From: Desulfobacula sp.
Lineage (GTDB): Bacteria > Desulfobacterota > Desulfobacteria > Desulfobacterales > Desulfobacteraceae
Assembly (NCBI GenBank): GCA_018645325.1
Contig: JABGOU010000011.1
Coordinates: 25,353-89,352 of the forward strand
Reading direction: 5' to 3'
DNA: 64,000 nucleotides
Positions 9,723-19,161 of this stretch are shown here, piece by piece. The position numbers and the translations under genes were made by a program. The notes beneath the pieces were generated by a model. It worked only from the letters and a program-made list of their open reading frames with translations, was not told the DNA's origin and did no database searches. Each line of letters begins with the position of its first letter. Position 1 is the stretch's first letter.

Positions 9723-10970
9723 TTATGAATTCATCAATTCAAGAAACTCTTTATTATCCTTTGTTCCTTGCATTTTTTCAAGTAAAAACTGCATACTGTC
9801 CACAGGATTTAAGCTTGACAGCAGTTTTCTTAAGATCCACACACGGTTCAAAACCATTGGATCAAGCAGCAGTTCCTCTTTCCTAGTCCCGGATCTGTTC
9901 ATGTCAATGGCAGGAAAAATTCTTTTATCTGCCAGTTTTCGATCCAGCACCAATTCCATATTTCCAGTACCCTTAAATTCTTCAAATATAACTTCATCCA
10001 TTCGGCTCCCAGTATCAACTAAAGCCGTAGCAATAATAGTAAGGCTTCCTCCTTCCTCAATATTTCTTGCTGCGCCGAAAAATCTCTTGGGTCTGTCAAG
10101 AGCGTTTGAATCAACACCACCGGACAAAATCTTACCGGAAGGCGGCATAACAGAATTATATGCTCTTGCAAGCCTTGTAATGCTGTCAAGCAAAATCACT
10201 ACATCGTGACCCTGCTCTACAATTCTTTTGGCTTTTTCAATGACCATCTCTGCCACCTGAACATGTCTTTCAGCCGGTTCATCAAAGGTTGAGCTGACCA
10301 CTTCAGCGTCTACTGATCTTGCCATATCAGTCACTTCTTCGGGCCGTTCATCAATCAGGACAATCATTGGAATGATATCCTTATGCGCCTTAACCATGCT
10401 ATTGGCTATATTCTGAAGAAGCATGGTTTTACCTGCTTTTGGCGGGGACACGATCAAACCGCGCTGACCAAAACCTATGGGTGACATCAAATCTATTACA
10501 CGCATGGCATAGTTGTCTGATTCAGCCTCAAGATTCATTTTCCTTTCAGGATAAAGGGGCAAAAGATTATCAAAAAGAATTGTTTCAGCAGCAAGTTCAG
10601 GGTTCTGAAAATTAACTGCTTCAACTTTAAGCAATGCAAAATATCGTTCAGAATCTTTGGGCTGTCGAACCTGGCCTGAGATTGTATCTCCTGTCCTCAA
10701 ATTAAACCTTCTGATTTGTGAGGGAGAAACATAAATATCATCAGGACCGGGAAGATAATTATACCCGGGAGCTCTTAAAAAACCAAAACCATCCGGGAGG
10801 ATTTCCAATGTGCCTTCACCATAAATCTGGCCACTGTCTTCAATGTTTGTCTGCAGCAAAGCAAAGATTAAATCCTGCTTTTTAAGCCCGCTGATTCCTT
10901 TAATTTTATATTCCTTAGCAAGCTTGGTCAACTCACTAATCTTCATCTGATTCAATTCTACAAGGTTCAT
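9723..10970 (-). CDS. rho: Transcription termination factor Rho
   Basis: Hexameric RNA helicase that terminates transcription. Order of domains: N-terminal Rho_N helix-loop-helix (about 1-45), cold-shock-like RNA-binding domain with GFGFLR-type motif (about 50-120), and the RecA-like ATPase domain. Walker A is [12 protein letters not shown] near residue 178, and Walker B precedes [13 protein letters not shown]. The Q-loop/R-loop region around [21 protein letters not shown] is intact. Length 415 aa is standard. Confidence 0.98.
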   Translation of the reverse strand: MNLVELNQMKISELTKLAKEYKIKGISGLKKQDLIFALLQTNIEDSGQIYGEGTLEILPDGFGFLRAPGYNYLPGPDDIYVSPSQIRRFNLRTGDTISGQVRQPKDSERYFALLKVEAVNFQNPELAAETILFDNLLPLYPERKMNLEAESDNYAMRVIDLMSPIGFGQRGLIVSPPKAGKTMLLQNIANSMVKAHKDIIPMIVLIDERPEEVTDMARSVDAEVVSSTFDEPAERHVQVAEMVIEKAKRIVEQGHDVVILLDSITRLARAYNSVMPPSGKILSGGVDSNALDRPKRFFGAARNIEEGGSLTIIATALVDTGSRMDEVIFEEFKGTGNMELVLDRKLADKRIFPAIDMNRSGTRKEELLLDPMVLNRVWILRKLLSSLNPVDSMQFLLEKMQGTKDNKEFLELMNS

Positions 10971-11123
10971 TCATTCTCCCAAATTTTTGTTTATTTTCTT
11001 TTACAGGCTAAGGTTTATTTTTGAAGTGCATCCTTCTGGAGTCTGAAAGCCAATAATCATATGAAAAACAGACGTACTGGCTGAGGTTTATTTTCTAACA
11101 GTCAAATTAATAAGGCAAAACAC

Positions 11124-11738
11124 TTAATTTGTCAAGAATTCTTTTTTAATTTTTCCAAAGAGATTATCAACAGATTCAAAGAGTTCCGCCATAGTTCCTG
11201 TGTTTATGACAACATGGTCTGCCATGGCTATTTTGTCTTTCTGGGCCATTTGCAGGTCCAGCACTTTTTGAGCATTTTCTTTTGACACCTTATCCCGCTT
11301 TGAAATTCTTTTGACAAGATCCATATCCTGAGCTGCAACAACAATTGTTACATCAAATTGTTTTTCCATACCAAGTTCAAAAAGCAGCGGCACTTCAACC
11401 GCCACAGCCTTTTCCTTCTTATAAACTGCGTTTTCTATCTGGGAAACCATCTCCACTGCAATTTGAGGGTGTAAAATATCCTCCATTTTTTTTCGCAGTA
11501 TGGCATCTTCCACAATTACATTTCGCAACCCGGCCCTGTCCAGGGTTCCATCTTTTTGGACCATTTTTTGTCCAAACACTTCTACAATTTTTTTAAACCC
11601 GGGCATTCCCGGTTCAACAACCTGCCTTGCAATGATATCACAATCCAGTGTAACAAGGCCAATTGCTTTAAACCGCTCACATACAATGCTCTTTCCAGAG
11701 CCTGCTGATCCTGTAACTGCAATCCTTAAAATTTTCAT
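11124..11738 (-). CDS. coaE: Dephospho-CoA kinase
   Basis: Last step of coenzyme A synthesis: ATP-dependent phosphorylation of dephospho-CoA at the ribose 3'-hydroxyl. The P-loop GSAGSGKS is at residues 10-17, and the LDCD segment and the EVPLLFE motif match the family. Length 204 aa is normal. It is separated from rho by about 150 bases without a clear gene. Confidence 0.95.
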   Translation of the reverse strand: MKILRIAVTGSAGSGKSIVCERFKAIGLVTLDCDIIARQVVEPGMPGFKKIVEVFGQKMVQKDGTLDRAGLRNVIVEDAILRKKMEDILHPQIAVEMVSQIENAVYKKEKAVAVEVPLLFELGMEKQFDVTIVVAAQDMDLVKRISKRDKVSKENAQKVLDLQMAQKDKIAMADHVVINTGTMAELFESVDNLFGKIKKEFLTN

Positions 11739-11877
11739 TATATTTGAAATATTGCGATATAGGTAGTGGGTTTGTTTAAATCAACCTGAATAAATCCATT
11801 AGTATAATTATTGACTATAATACGTCTTTATGGTAGTTTCAAGACAATTTTTAATTATATTTTGAAAGGACTATATT

Positions 11878-12297
11878 GTGGAAAGAACATTATCAATAAT
11901 CAAACCTGACGGAGTTGCAAAAAACGTGATTGGTGAAGTAATCAAACGCTTTGAAACCGATGGTATTAAAATAGCTGCAATGAAAATGATCCACCTGACA
12001 AAAATCCAGGCACAGGGCTTTTATGCTGTTCATAAAGAACGCCCGTTTTTTAACAGTCTTACAGATTTTATGACTTCAGGCCCTATTGTTGTTATGGCTC
12101 TTGAAGGAGAAGATGTGATTGCAAAAAACAGAAAACTCATGGGTGCCACTAACTTTGAAGAGGCAGAACAAGGAACCATTAGAAAAGATTATGCAACAAA
12201 CATAGAACAAAATGTTGTTCATGGCTCTGATGCGCCTGAAACTGCTGCCTTTGAAATAGGATATTTTTTCAATGATCTTGAAATTCAGAAAAGATAA
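11878..12297 (+). CDS. ndk: Nucleoside diphosphate kinase
   Basis: Transfers the gamma-phosphate of ATP to other (deoxy)nucleoside diphosphates. The start codon is GTG, preceded by GAAAGGA. The catalytic histidine is His115 in [12 protein letters not shown], and KPDGV is at 9-13. Length 139 aa is typical. It is a single-gene unit: divergent from coaE and closed by a strong hairpin at 12318-12358. Confidence 0.97.
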   Translation: MERTLSIIKPDGVAKNVIGEVIKRFETDGIKIAAMKMIHLTKIQAQGFYAVHKERPFFNSLTDFMTSGPIVVMALEGEDVIAKNRKLMGATNFEEAEQGTIRKDYATNIEQNVVHGSDAPETAAFEIGYFFNDLEIQKR

Positions 12298-12317
12298 TCC
12301 ACACTATATTTAAAACC

Positions 12318-12358
12318 AAACCCGCATTCTAAAAATTTACTTTTTAGAATGCGGGTTT
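12318..12358 (+). terminator. Terminator after ndk, possibly bidirectional
   Basis: A perfect 18-bp stem (AAACCCGCATTCTAAAAA and its complement) with a 5-base loop starts 20 bases after the ndk stop. The larE stop lies just beyond it on the other strand, so it can serve both convergent genes. Confidence 0.85.
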
Positions 12359-12371
12359 GTTATTTCCATGT

Positions 12372-13178
12372 TTAATTATTCATCTTCCCTGTTTTATAAC
12401 CATCTATATCAATGCTGGTATGCTCAAATCCAAATTTTACAAAAGCTGTTGAAATTTTTTGTCGGATATCTTTGTTAATGGTTTCAACTAAATCCGGTTC
12501 AAATTCAATCCGGGCAGTTTTCCCATGACATCTGACCCTTACCTGATCAAATCCCAGGTTCTGTAAAAAAGCTTCTGCCCTGTCAACCATAACAAGAGTA
12601 CCAGCCTTGATTTTTTCATTATATGGAATCCTGGTTGCAAGACAGGATTGAGAAGGTTTATCCCAGTTTTCAAGTCCCAATTGCTTTGAAAGCCGTCTGA
12701 TATCTGATTTGGTAAAACCTGCATCTGCCAAAGGAGAAAGGACACCAAGTTCTTCTGATGCCTTTAAGCCAGGTCGAAAATCACTTAAATCATCCAGATT
12801 CACTCCATGAACCAGAGTTTTAATTCCTGAACTTTCAGCAGCCTTTTTTATCAATGAAAATATTTGCTTTTTACAAAAATAACACCGCTCTTTAGTATTG
12901 AGAACCACATCTTTTTTTTCAAGAATATCCATATCAAGACAAATATGCTCAACCCCTATTGACCGGGCGATTTTCTTAGCAAAATCGATTTCCCTTTCCG
13001 GCACAAACTGTGATGACACAGTTATTGCAAGCAATTTTTCAGGATTAACTTTTTTTGCCACGGCCAGGAGAAACGAACTGTCAACACCACCTGAAAACGC
13101 AACTGCAAAACAAGAGAGCCTGGTTAATTGTTTTTCAATATCCTTAAGATTTTTTTTCAATCCATTCTTTCCTCCCAT
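12372..13178 (-). CDS. larE: ATP-dependent sacrificial sulfur transferase LarE
   Basis: PP-loop ATPase that, in the characterised family, gives up its own cysteine sulfur to build the nickel-pincer nucleotide cofactor of lactate racemase and related enzymes. The PP-loop motif SGGVDSSFLL and the conserved cysteine in SQSCLATRIPYNEKI are visible. I chose the ATG at 13178 (268 aa) because the family begins about 30 residues before the PP-loop; an upstream GTG at 13232 would add 18 unconserved hydrophobic residues. larA, larB and larC are not in the window. Some LarE-family members serve other sulfur transfers. Confidence 0.85.
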   Translation of the reverse strand: MGGKNGLKKNLKDIEKQLTRLSCFAVAFSGGVDSSFLLAVAKKVNPEKLLAITVSSQFVPEREIDFAKKIARSIGVEHICLDMDILEKKDVVLNTKERCYFCKKQIFSLIKKAAESSGIKTLVHGVNLDDLSDFRPGLKASEELGVLSPLADAGFTKSDIRRLSKQLGLENWDKPSQSCLATRIPYNEKIKAGTLVMVDRAEAFLQNLGFDQVRVRCHGKTARIEFEPDLVETINKDIRQKISTAFVKFGFEHTSIDIDGYKTGKMNN

Positions 13179-13265
13179 ATATAATATTATGGAAAACACG
13201 GAACAACTGATAATTAATCTAACATATTTCACCGGGTTTTAACAAACTTTGAACCAAGATATTTC

Positions 13266-13294
13266 TTGACTAAGAAACTGGCTTGGGGTATAAA
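13266..13294 (+). promoter_or_regulatory. Sigma-70 promoter of tRNA-Gln
   Basis: TTGACT (13266-13271), a 17-base spacer and TATAAA (13289-13294), ending 18 bases before the tRNA. It is close to consensus. Confidence 0.75.
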
Positions 13295-13312
13295 ACTCAC
13301 TCATTATTTTGC

Positions 13313-13386
13313 TGGGTGATCGTCCAACGGCAGGACTACGGACTCTGACTCCGTCAATTAAGGTTCGAATCCTTATCACCCAGCCA
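13313..13386 (+). tRNA. tRNA-Gln (anticodon CTG)
   Basis: The acceptor stem TGGGTGA pairs with TCACCCA. The anticodon arm ACGGA-CTCTGAC-TCCGT places CTG at the anticodon, decoding CAG. The T arm AGG-TTCGAAT-CCT is regular and the 3' GCCA is encoded. It is preceded by a consensus promoter and followed by a T-rich imperfect hairpin. Confidence 0.95.
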
Positions 13387-13395
13387 CTTAATGAC

Positions 13396-13431
13396 AAGGG
13401 TTTTTAAGCTTTTAGCTTGAAAACCTTTTTT
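13396..13431 (+). terminator. Terminator after tRNA-Gln
   Basis: Imperfect hairpin (AAGGGTTTTTAAGCT against AGCTTGAAAACCTT, 3-base loop) followed by a T run, 10 bases after the tRNA end. Confidence 0.6.
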
Positions 13432-13564
13432 GCTTTCTAATGAAGAAATTTTGCATATCAATGCCATATGTGATAAATCTGTTTAATAAAAACGTAATAA
13501 AAATTGTTTTGCTGTAGATTTTGTTGTATTTTTTAAAAAGAAGAAATTTTATACAGGGACAATC

Positions 13565-13828
13565 ATGGGGACATATGACAAACTATTAACCCAAATTATT
13601 AGTGCACTTTCGGATTCAAATATTCCATTTAACGGATTGTGCAATTTGTTGACAACATTCGGATTCAAAGAACGAATACGGGGAGATCATCATATTTTTT
13701 CAAAAGATGGTATTGATGAAATTTTAAACATACAGCCCTTGGGTTCAAAATCTAAAGCATACCAAGTAAAACAAGTTCGAAATATAATATTGAAATATAA
13801 ATTAAATATGGGGGTAAATGATGAATAA
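13565..13828 (+). CDS. hicA: HicA-like mRNA interferase toxin
   Basis: An 87-aa protein with a double-stranded-RNA-binding-like HicA fold. The family histidine sits in GDHHIFSKDG (about residues 39-48), and the C-terminal part has the QVKQVRNIILKY helix. HicA toxins cleave mRNA and are neutralised by HicB. The next gene overlaps by 11 bases and is HicB-like, which supports the call. The pair lies 180 bases beyond tRNA-Gln, a common site for small mobile modules. The upstream region is extremely AT-rich. Confidence 0.8.
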   Translation: MGTYDKLLTQIISALSDSNIPFNGLCNLLTTFGFKERIRGDHHIFSKDGIDEILNIQPLGSKSKAYQVKQVRNIILKYKLNMGVNDE

Positions 13829-14030
13829 ATATGAAATGATCATTCATTGGAGCGAGGAGGATCAATTATTTATTGCCGAAGTTCCCGAGCTCCCTGGATG
13901 CATGGCAGATGGCCATAGTTATCAAGAAGCTGTATCAAACGCAGAAACTATTATAAACGAATGGATCGAAACTGCTAAAAATTTAGGTCGTACAATCCCG
14001 AAACCAAAAGGGAAATTAATGTATGCATAA
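13818..14030 (+). CDS. hicB: HicB-like antitoxin
   Basis: A 70-aa protein with the HicB partial RNase H-like fold. Signature pieces are the N-terminal IIHWSEEDQLFIAEVPELPGCMADG and the following SYQEAVSNAETII helix region. There is no C-terminal DNA-binding domain, so autoregulation would need another factor or a partner. It overlaps the toxin gene by 11 bases, as expected for a coupled toxin-antitoxin operon. Confidence 0.85.
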   Translation: MMNKYEMIIHWSEEDQLFIAEVPELPGCMADGHSYQEAVSNAETIINEWIETAKNLGRTIPKPKGKLMYA

Positions 14031-14071
14031 CTACTTCACCAACCTATGATTCTTTATTATGATACACCTCA

Positions 14072-14383
14072 ATGAAAACAAAAAACATTGAGGAAAAAAT
14101 GGAAAAAGACCCCTGGTATTTGACGGTAGGTAAAACACCCATTGAAAGGATGGAAAAATTGCTGTCAAAGCTTGATTCCATAGGGCGAAGCAGGGAACAG
14201 GGGTCCATGGTTTCCAAGGCGGATAGGGACCTGTCCTATAAATATATAGGACAGATAAAGTCAATATTCAAAAATCTTTCGAAACCCTTGAAGTGGAAGC
14301 CTTTCCTGATGAGTGACCTGATTTTATTAACCGACAGTCCCTTCAAGGTTAAGAAAAAATGTGTCAATGAGACCGGTCTATAA
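14072..14383 (+). CDS. Hypothetical protein (uncertain)
   Basis: A possible 103-aa protein, charged in its first 75 residues (ERMEKLLSKLDSIGRSREQG) and ending in KKKCVNETGL. I recognise no family. There is no convincing ribosome-binding site before the ATG. It sits between hicAB and a 218-base region without genes, so it could be a decayed remnant of an accessory gene. Confidence 0.3.
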   Translation: MKTKNIEEKMEKDPWYLTVGKTPIERMEKLLSKLDSIGRSREQGSMVSKADRDLSYKYIGQIKSIFKNLSKPLKWKPFLMSDLILLTDSPFKVKKKCVNETGL

Positions 14384-14601
14384 AGCGCAAATTATGTGAG
14401 TTATGGCGTTCCCAGTGAACATATCTATGGATGTTGTTGAGATCCTGGATGGCTTCATCGGGTAGTGATTATTACCCAATAACCTTTTTTGCATATCGCT
14501 TTTTCTCTCTCACCTTTTTTATTTATCACCGACCCAAAGAAACAACCATGACCGTTATAATCAATTGCCTGAAATAATTTTTGAACATCTACTATAAGTT
14601 T

Positions 14602-15900
14602 CTAAAAATCAAGCTCAATTTGATTACGAATGAGATCATCAAAATTTTCACGCTTTCGTATAAGCCTTGGTTTGCCATTAATAATTAACACTTCGGCAGG
14701 CTTTGGTCTTGTATTATAATTTGATGACATACTAAATCCATAGGCTCCTGCATTTTTAATCATGATTATGTCATCTTGTCTGACTTTGTTTAATGTACGA
14801 TGTACCCCAATATTGTCAATTTCGCATAAATTTCCAACAATATTATATTTTTCTAATTCTCCATCAGGATTTGTAATGTTTATTATCTGATGATAAGCAT
14901 CATACATCATGGGGCGCAGAAGATGATTAAATCCTGTATTTGTGCCGACAAAATTAATGAAACCATTTGTTTTTAAAACCACTGCTTTGGCAAGCAAAAT
15001 TCCTGATTCACTCAAAAGGTATCTTCCAGGCTCAAACCATATTTTTATTTTTTTCCCAATTGAAACACAGAACTTATCATATTCTTTTTTTAATATTTTC
15101 CCAATTTTATCAAGCTCAACCACTTTATCATCTGGATGATGCTTAACCATAATTCCGCCGCCAAAATCAACATATTCAAGGTGATTAAACAGTTTAGCAA
15201 TCTTAAAAACCGTCTTAACCCCTTTTTTAAATACCTCTTCATTTAAAATAACGTGGCTTGAATGTACATGGACACCATTAATTTTTATATTATATTTTTC
15301 TACAAGCTTTAAAACTTTGTCAAACTGAGTCAGAGAAATGCCGAATTTTGATTGATTATGCCATGCTTCAACTTGTTCCTTACTAACATCATCATAATGT
15401 TCCTTATTGACTGATGCAAAGTTAAGAGAACTTAAATCAGTTGTTCTAGTTTCTATTTCTGAAATCATATTTGGGTTCAGCCGGATACAGACAGGATATG
15501 TGTTTTGAAATTTTCTTCCAAATGCCTCAAGGTTCTGAAGGTTTTCAATATTAATTGCCACACCAAATCCAACTGCATCCCTGATCTCACAAAATTCCAC
15601 AACATTGGGTGTGAAAACGATTTTTTCCGGTTTGAATCCTAGTTTCAAGCCCATTTTAATCTCAGGGATGGATACTGTATCAATTCCAGCACCCAGGGTC
15701 AGCATATATTTCATGATACTCATGTTGGTACACGATTTTACCGCAAACATAATTTCATGATCAATTCCAGAAAAAGCCTTAGTGAAATTTTTAAACTGCT
15801 GTTTGATCACACCGGCATCATAAACATAAAGCGGGGTCCCGAATTGTGCACACACATCATGTAAATCTAATCCCTGTACATTGTATGGATAGTTTTTCAT
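14602..15900 (-). CDS. lysA: PLP-dependent diaminopimelate decarboxylase-like protein
   Basis: Fold-III PLP decarboxylase of 432 aa. The Schiff-base lysine is Lys55 in FAVKSCTN, where most homologues read AVKAN. The substrate/PLP motifs HSSHV, VDFGGGI and WFEPGRYL are present. The partner-subunit cysteine motif reads GNLCEIDNIG. These fit LysA, which makes lysine from meso-diaminopimelate, but resemble a divergent branch. The start overlaps the stop of the upstream kinase-like gene by 4 bases (ATGA), so the two are coupled. Whether the substrate is diaminopimelate is unproven. Confidence 0.75.
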   Translation of the reverse strand: MKNYPYNVQGLDLHDVCAQFGTPLYVYDAGVIKQQFKNFTKAFSGIDHEIMFAVKSCTNMSIMKYMLTLGAGIDTVSIPEIKMGLKLGFKPEKIVFTPNVVEFCEIRDAVGFGVAINIENLQNLEAFGRKFQNTYPVCIRLNPNMISEIETRTTDLSSLNFASVNKEHYDDVSKEQVEAWHNQSKFGISLTQFDKVLKLVEKYNIKINGVHVHSSHVILNEEVFKKGVKTVFKIAKLFNHLEYVDFGGGIMVKHHPDDKVVELDKIGKILKKEYDKFCVSIGKKIKIWFEPGRYLLSESGILLAKAVVLKTNGFINFVGTNTGFNHLLRPMMYDAYHQIINITNPDGELEKYNIVGNLCEIDNIGVHRTLNKVRQDDIIMIKNAGAYGFSMSSNYNTRPKPAEVLIINGKPRLIRKRENFDDLIRNQIELDF

Positions 15901-16838
15901 TTGCCTGGCCTATTAATTTTCGGCAATGAATTCTGCCGTAATTTTTTAACTCTTTCCATTAATTCATTCACCCTGGAAAGTTGTTTGGGATTTTGTTTAT
16001 AAATCAAAAAATGACGCAAATGCCATGATAACATTCCATGGGCCGCCCATTGAATATAATCATAAAGAAGCTCCCATTCTTTTTTGGTAATTTGCCTGAT
16101 CTGATTATATTTATAAAGAAAAGTCTCCATCAATGAAAGATCAAGCGTATTATTTATGAAACAAAACCCGTTAATACACATTCCAATTTCCATTAAAAGG
16201 TTATCCACACAGGCCTCTTCAAAATCAATGAGAGCAGATAAGATACCATTTTGAAAAATAGTATTATCTGGGAAAACATCACCATGGATTAAACCTCTGG
16301 GAAGGATTTTGGAAACAGGCTTTAGTAAATATTGAGTCTGCTCTTCAAAATATTCATAAATTTCAGGATATTGGAAAGGTGCGATTTTAAACAGCTCAAT
16401 TAATTCAAAACAATAATCAATATGAATAATATTTTTACGCGGATATTTCACAAAACCTTTAAAACTGTTAAGTTCAGCTAAGTATTTTGCGATTTCCCCT
16501 GTGGTTTGATGATTAAGTTCAGGGTTTGAGCCTTCTTTAAATTCATATATTAAAACCTTACCTTCTTTTGAATTAGAAATAAATCCACCTTCTTTTTTAG
16601 GAATAAGGTAAGCTGTGGGGAAATTGATCTTTTGCAGCTCTAAAAGAATATTGGTTTCATAAATAATGTTTTTTACATCTTTTTGCTGGGTACAGACACG
16701 ATAAAAAAAATTACCTTCTTCTGTTGTTATTTTATAATTTCTATTTGCAAACCCCGTGGTTAATAATTTAGCATTTACTATATTTTGAATTCCGTAAAGC
16801 TCACAAATTTTACTTATTTCACCAATATCTTTAATCAA
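15897..16838 (-). CDS. Homoserine kinase type II-like (APH-fold) phosphotransferase
   Basis: A 313-aa aminoglycoside-phosphotransferase-fold kinase. The catalytic loop GLIHGDVFPDNTIF and the metal-binding segment SALIDFEEACVDNLLMEIG followed by CINGFCF closely follow the ThrB homoserine kinases of this fold, where the aspartates hold the hydroxyl substrate and Mg-ATP. It is coupled to the LysA-like gene downstream (4-base overlap). A kinase-decarboxylase pair could act on an aspartate-family amino acid, but a dedicated unusual substrate is also possible. Confidence 0.65.
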   Translation of the reverse strand: MIKDIGEISKICELYGIQNIVNAKLLTTGFANRNYKITTEEGNFFYRVCTQQKDVKNIIYETNILLELQKINFPTAYLIPKKEGGFISNSKEGKVLIYEFKEGSNPELNHQTTGEIAKYLAELNSFKGFVKYPRKNIIHIDYCFELIELFKIAPFQYPEIYEYFEEQTQYLLKPVSKILPRGLIHGDVFPDNTIFQNGILSALIDFEEACVDNLLMEIGMCINGFCFINNTLDLSLMETFLYKYNQIRQITKKEWELLYDYIQWAAHGMLSWHLRHFLIYKQNPKQLSRVNELMERVKKLRQNSLPKINRPGK

Positions 16839-17396
16839 TTTTCACTACTCTCTAAATTTTTTATATATCAGATGTTTATATATCAATTAGAATCTTTAAA
16901 GTACTGTGATTATTCAGCTCTTACGCTTGAACCCGCCCTGTCTGATGGATATTTGTTTCGAGACTATTCGCTTAACCTCCTGCAAATATCCATTAGACAG
17001 GGCTTTGGGGACATTTTTTTTAACGGGCTGAACAATTACAAAGTATTTTTATAATCAAAAATATATAGTGTCAAGAACCTGACAATCAGAACATGATTTA
17101 AAAGATAAAGAAAAATATTTAAACCTGAATCATTATTTCAAATTTAAAATATTATTTTTATATATTTTTTAAATTTAAGATATCGGCAAAATAAATAATA
17201 TTGATGATTTAAGTGTTTACCCCACCTGATAGATTTGACTTGAATATGCAGGTCAAAACCGATAAGGGTTATACTGATAAGGGTTATAAGGTTGGGAAAA
17301 TAAATATTCTGCTGAGGGCGCCTGTATCTATCTGCTGACCCTATAAAAATAATTCTGATCACAGAAGACAAATATTTTAATTGGGAGATTTCTTTC
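16839..17396 (+). other. 558-base intergenic region with a MITE and tandem 13-bp repeats
   Basis: No gene seen. It holds MITE copy A (16906-17039), AT-rich sequence, and two copies of GATAAGGGTTATA (17261-17273 and 17276-17288) about 120 bases before the MscS-like gene. The repeats could be a regulator site. The divergent promoters of the kinase-like gene and the MscS-like gene must lie here. Confidence 0.6.
16906..17039 (+). repeat. MITE copy A (IS66-type ends)
   Basis: A 134-bp element. Its ends are GTGATTATTCAGC and GCTGAACAATTAC. An inner inverted repeat pairs CCTGTCTGATGGATATTTG with CAAATATCCATTAGACAGG. It is flanked by an 8-bp target duplication with one mismatch (AAAGTACT, 16898-16905; AAAGTATT, 17040-17047). 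It is the same sequence family as the copies at 22211 and 32479. Confidence 0.85.
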
Positions 17397-19079
17397 ATGA
17401 TGCATAGACTTAATTTTATTATTATTATTTTATTAATTCTTTTTTGTTTTACTTCCCTCCCGGCAGACAATACCACAAATGATACCCAGCCTTTAAATCA
17501 AGAACAAATAGAAGAACAGGTGGACAAAGCTGACGCATCTTTAAAAATGCTCCAATCCATCATTGGATTGAAAAAAAACCTGAACCAGAGAATCACGGAA
17601 AAGAATCAACTCCTGAAAAAAAGCAGTTCTGATGCGGAAAAGGAATTATTAAATTCCGAGCTTTCAAAGCTCGACAAACAGCTCAATGATTCTGCAGTAG
17701 ACTTTGAGCGGATTGCAACTGGTATTGATATGGGCCTTTTTGATGAAAAAAAGGCTGAAGCATTTGACTGGAAAGATGAACTACTTGGATTGATTAAACC
17801 CGGGATCAAGGAGATAAAAAGACTTACAGTCAGGGCAAGATACAAAACAAAGTTAAAGGATGAACTCTCATATTACCAGGACCTTTTACCTGTTGCCAAC
17901 CAGGCAAGTCAAAATATTGTCCAATTGATTTCACAGACAAAAAACAAGGATTTGAAAAAAGATCTGAAAAAAATTTTACCTGAATGGAAAAGTGTTGAAA
18001 AACAGATTTTGAATAAGGTGGAAATCGCCGGCATGCGTCTGGCTGAAATTGAAGGTGAGGAAAAATCCATAATTGAAACCTCCCAGATTTCCATAAAGAA
18101 TTTTTTCCGGACAAGGGGTCTGTTTCTCTTTATAGCTCTGATCTCATGTTTGGGAGTCATCTTTCTTTTGCGGTTATCTGCAAGGATTATGACAAGGTTT
18201 ATCCCTGGATATACATCAAAATACAGACCCTTTCATATCAGGATGTTAAGCCTTATTTCCAGGGTAACTGCTGTTGTAATGGTTTTCTTTGTTCTTATTT
18301 TTGTTTTTTATGTGGTGGAAGACTGGGTATTGCTCAGTTTAACAATTATTTTCATAATGGGAATAGGCTGGGCTGCCAAACATACTCTGCCTCAGTTCTG
18401 GCACCAGAGCAGGCTTATGCTGAATATTGGTTCGGTCAGAGAAGGAGAGCGTATTATTTATCATGGTGTGCCCTGGCTTGTAAAAAATATCAATGTATTC
18501 AGTGAACTTGAAAATCCATCCCTGGAGGTTAAATTGCGATTACCCATTGAAGAGCTTCTTGGAAAAATATCCAGGCCTTTTAACAAAAAAGAACCCTGGT
18601 TCCCCTGCAAGCGAAATGACTGGGTCCTTCTTGCCGATGGCACAAGAGGTGTTGTTACAAGTCTTTCACATGAGATGGTTGAATTGGTTCAGCGCGGTGG
18701 CTCTCAAAAAATTTACCAGACTTCTGATTTTTTAGGCCAGACTCCTCTGAATATTTCATTAAATTTCAGACTCAAAATTACTTTTGGCATAAGTTATAAT
18801 CTCCAGAAAGAATCCACAGGAAGTGTGTTGGAAATCTTAGAATCACATATCAGTGAACAAATCGAAAAAGAAGGATACAAAAAGAGCCTGCTTAATCTCA
18901 GGGTGGAATTCCAGGAGGCAGGTGCATCATCCCTTGATATAGTTGTGATAGCGGATTTTAAAGGCGATTTGGCACCTTTGTATAGACGCTTGTACCGGGC
19001 GATACAAAGATGGTGCGTGGATGCCTGTACCTTAAACAACTGGGAGATACCGTTTCCCCAGCTTACCATTCATAAATAA
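17397..19079 (+). CDS. MscS-family mechanosensitive channel-like protein
   Basis: A 560-aa membrane protein. It has a signal peptide or first helix at about 1-22, then a long periplasmic coiled-coil region rich in Lys/Glu (about 30-230). A cluster of membrane helices follows (about 240-335), then an MscS-type beta domain and C-terminal alpha/beta region (about 340-560). No strong family motif is intact in the pore helix, so assignment rests on architecture, and the function (osmotic channel or other transport) is inferred. The start is ATGATG preceded by GGGAG. It is closed by a hairpin at 19091-19127. Confidence 0.7.
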   Translation: MMHRLNFIIIILLILFCFTSLPADNTTNDTQPLNQEQIEEQVDKADASLKMLQSIIGLKKNLNQRITEKNQLLKKSSSDAEKELLNSELSKLDKQLNDSAVDFERIATGIDMGLFDEKKAEAFDWKDELLGLIKPGIKEIKRLTVRARYKTKLKDELSYYQDLLPVANQASQNIVQLISQTKNKDLKKDLKKILPEWKSVEKQILNKVEIAGMRLAEIEGEEKSIIETSQISIKNFFRTRGLFLFIALISCLGVIFLLRLSARIMTRFIPGYTSKYRPFHIRMLSLISRVTAVVMVFFVLIFVFYVVEDWVLLSLTIIFIMGIGWAAKHTLPQFWHQSRLMLNIGSVREGERIIYHGVPWLVKNINVFSELENPSLEVKLRLPIEELLGKISRPFNKKEPWFPCKRNDWVLLADGTRGVVTSLSHEMVELVQRGGSQKIYQTSDFLGQTPLNISLNFRLKITFGISYNLQKESTGSVLEILESHISEQIEKEGYKKSLLNLRVEFQEAGASSLDIVVIADFKGDLAPLYRRLYRAIQRWCVDACTLNNWEIPFPQLTIHK

Positions 19080-19090
19080 ACCCTTAGATT

Positions 19091-19127
19091 CCATAAATAT
19101 TTTATCAAAAAGATAAAATATTTATGG
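19091..19127 (+). terminator. Terminator-like hairpin after the MscS-like gene
   Basis: A perfect 16-bp stem (CCATAAATATTTTATC and its complement) with a 5-base A loop, 11 bases after the stop. It is AT-rich and lacks a clean T tail. Confidence 0.6.
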
Positions 19128-19161
19128 TGTTTACAAAGTTAGGGTAAAGGTTTGACTTAAA

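Noticed and set aside
14384-14601. Hairpin GGGTA-N8-TACCC followed by T-rich sequence
   Set aside because: It may end the hypothetical gene, but the stem is only 5 bp and the gene itself is doubtful.
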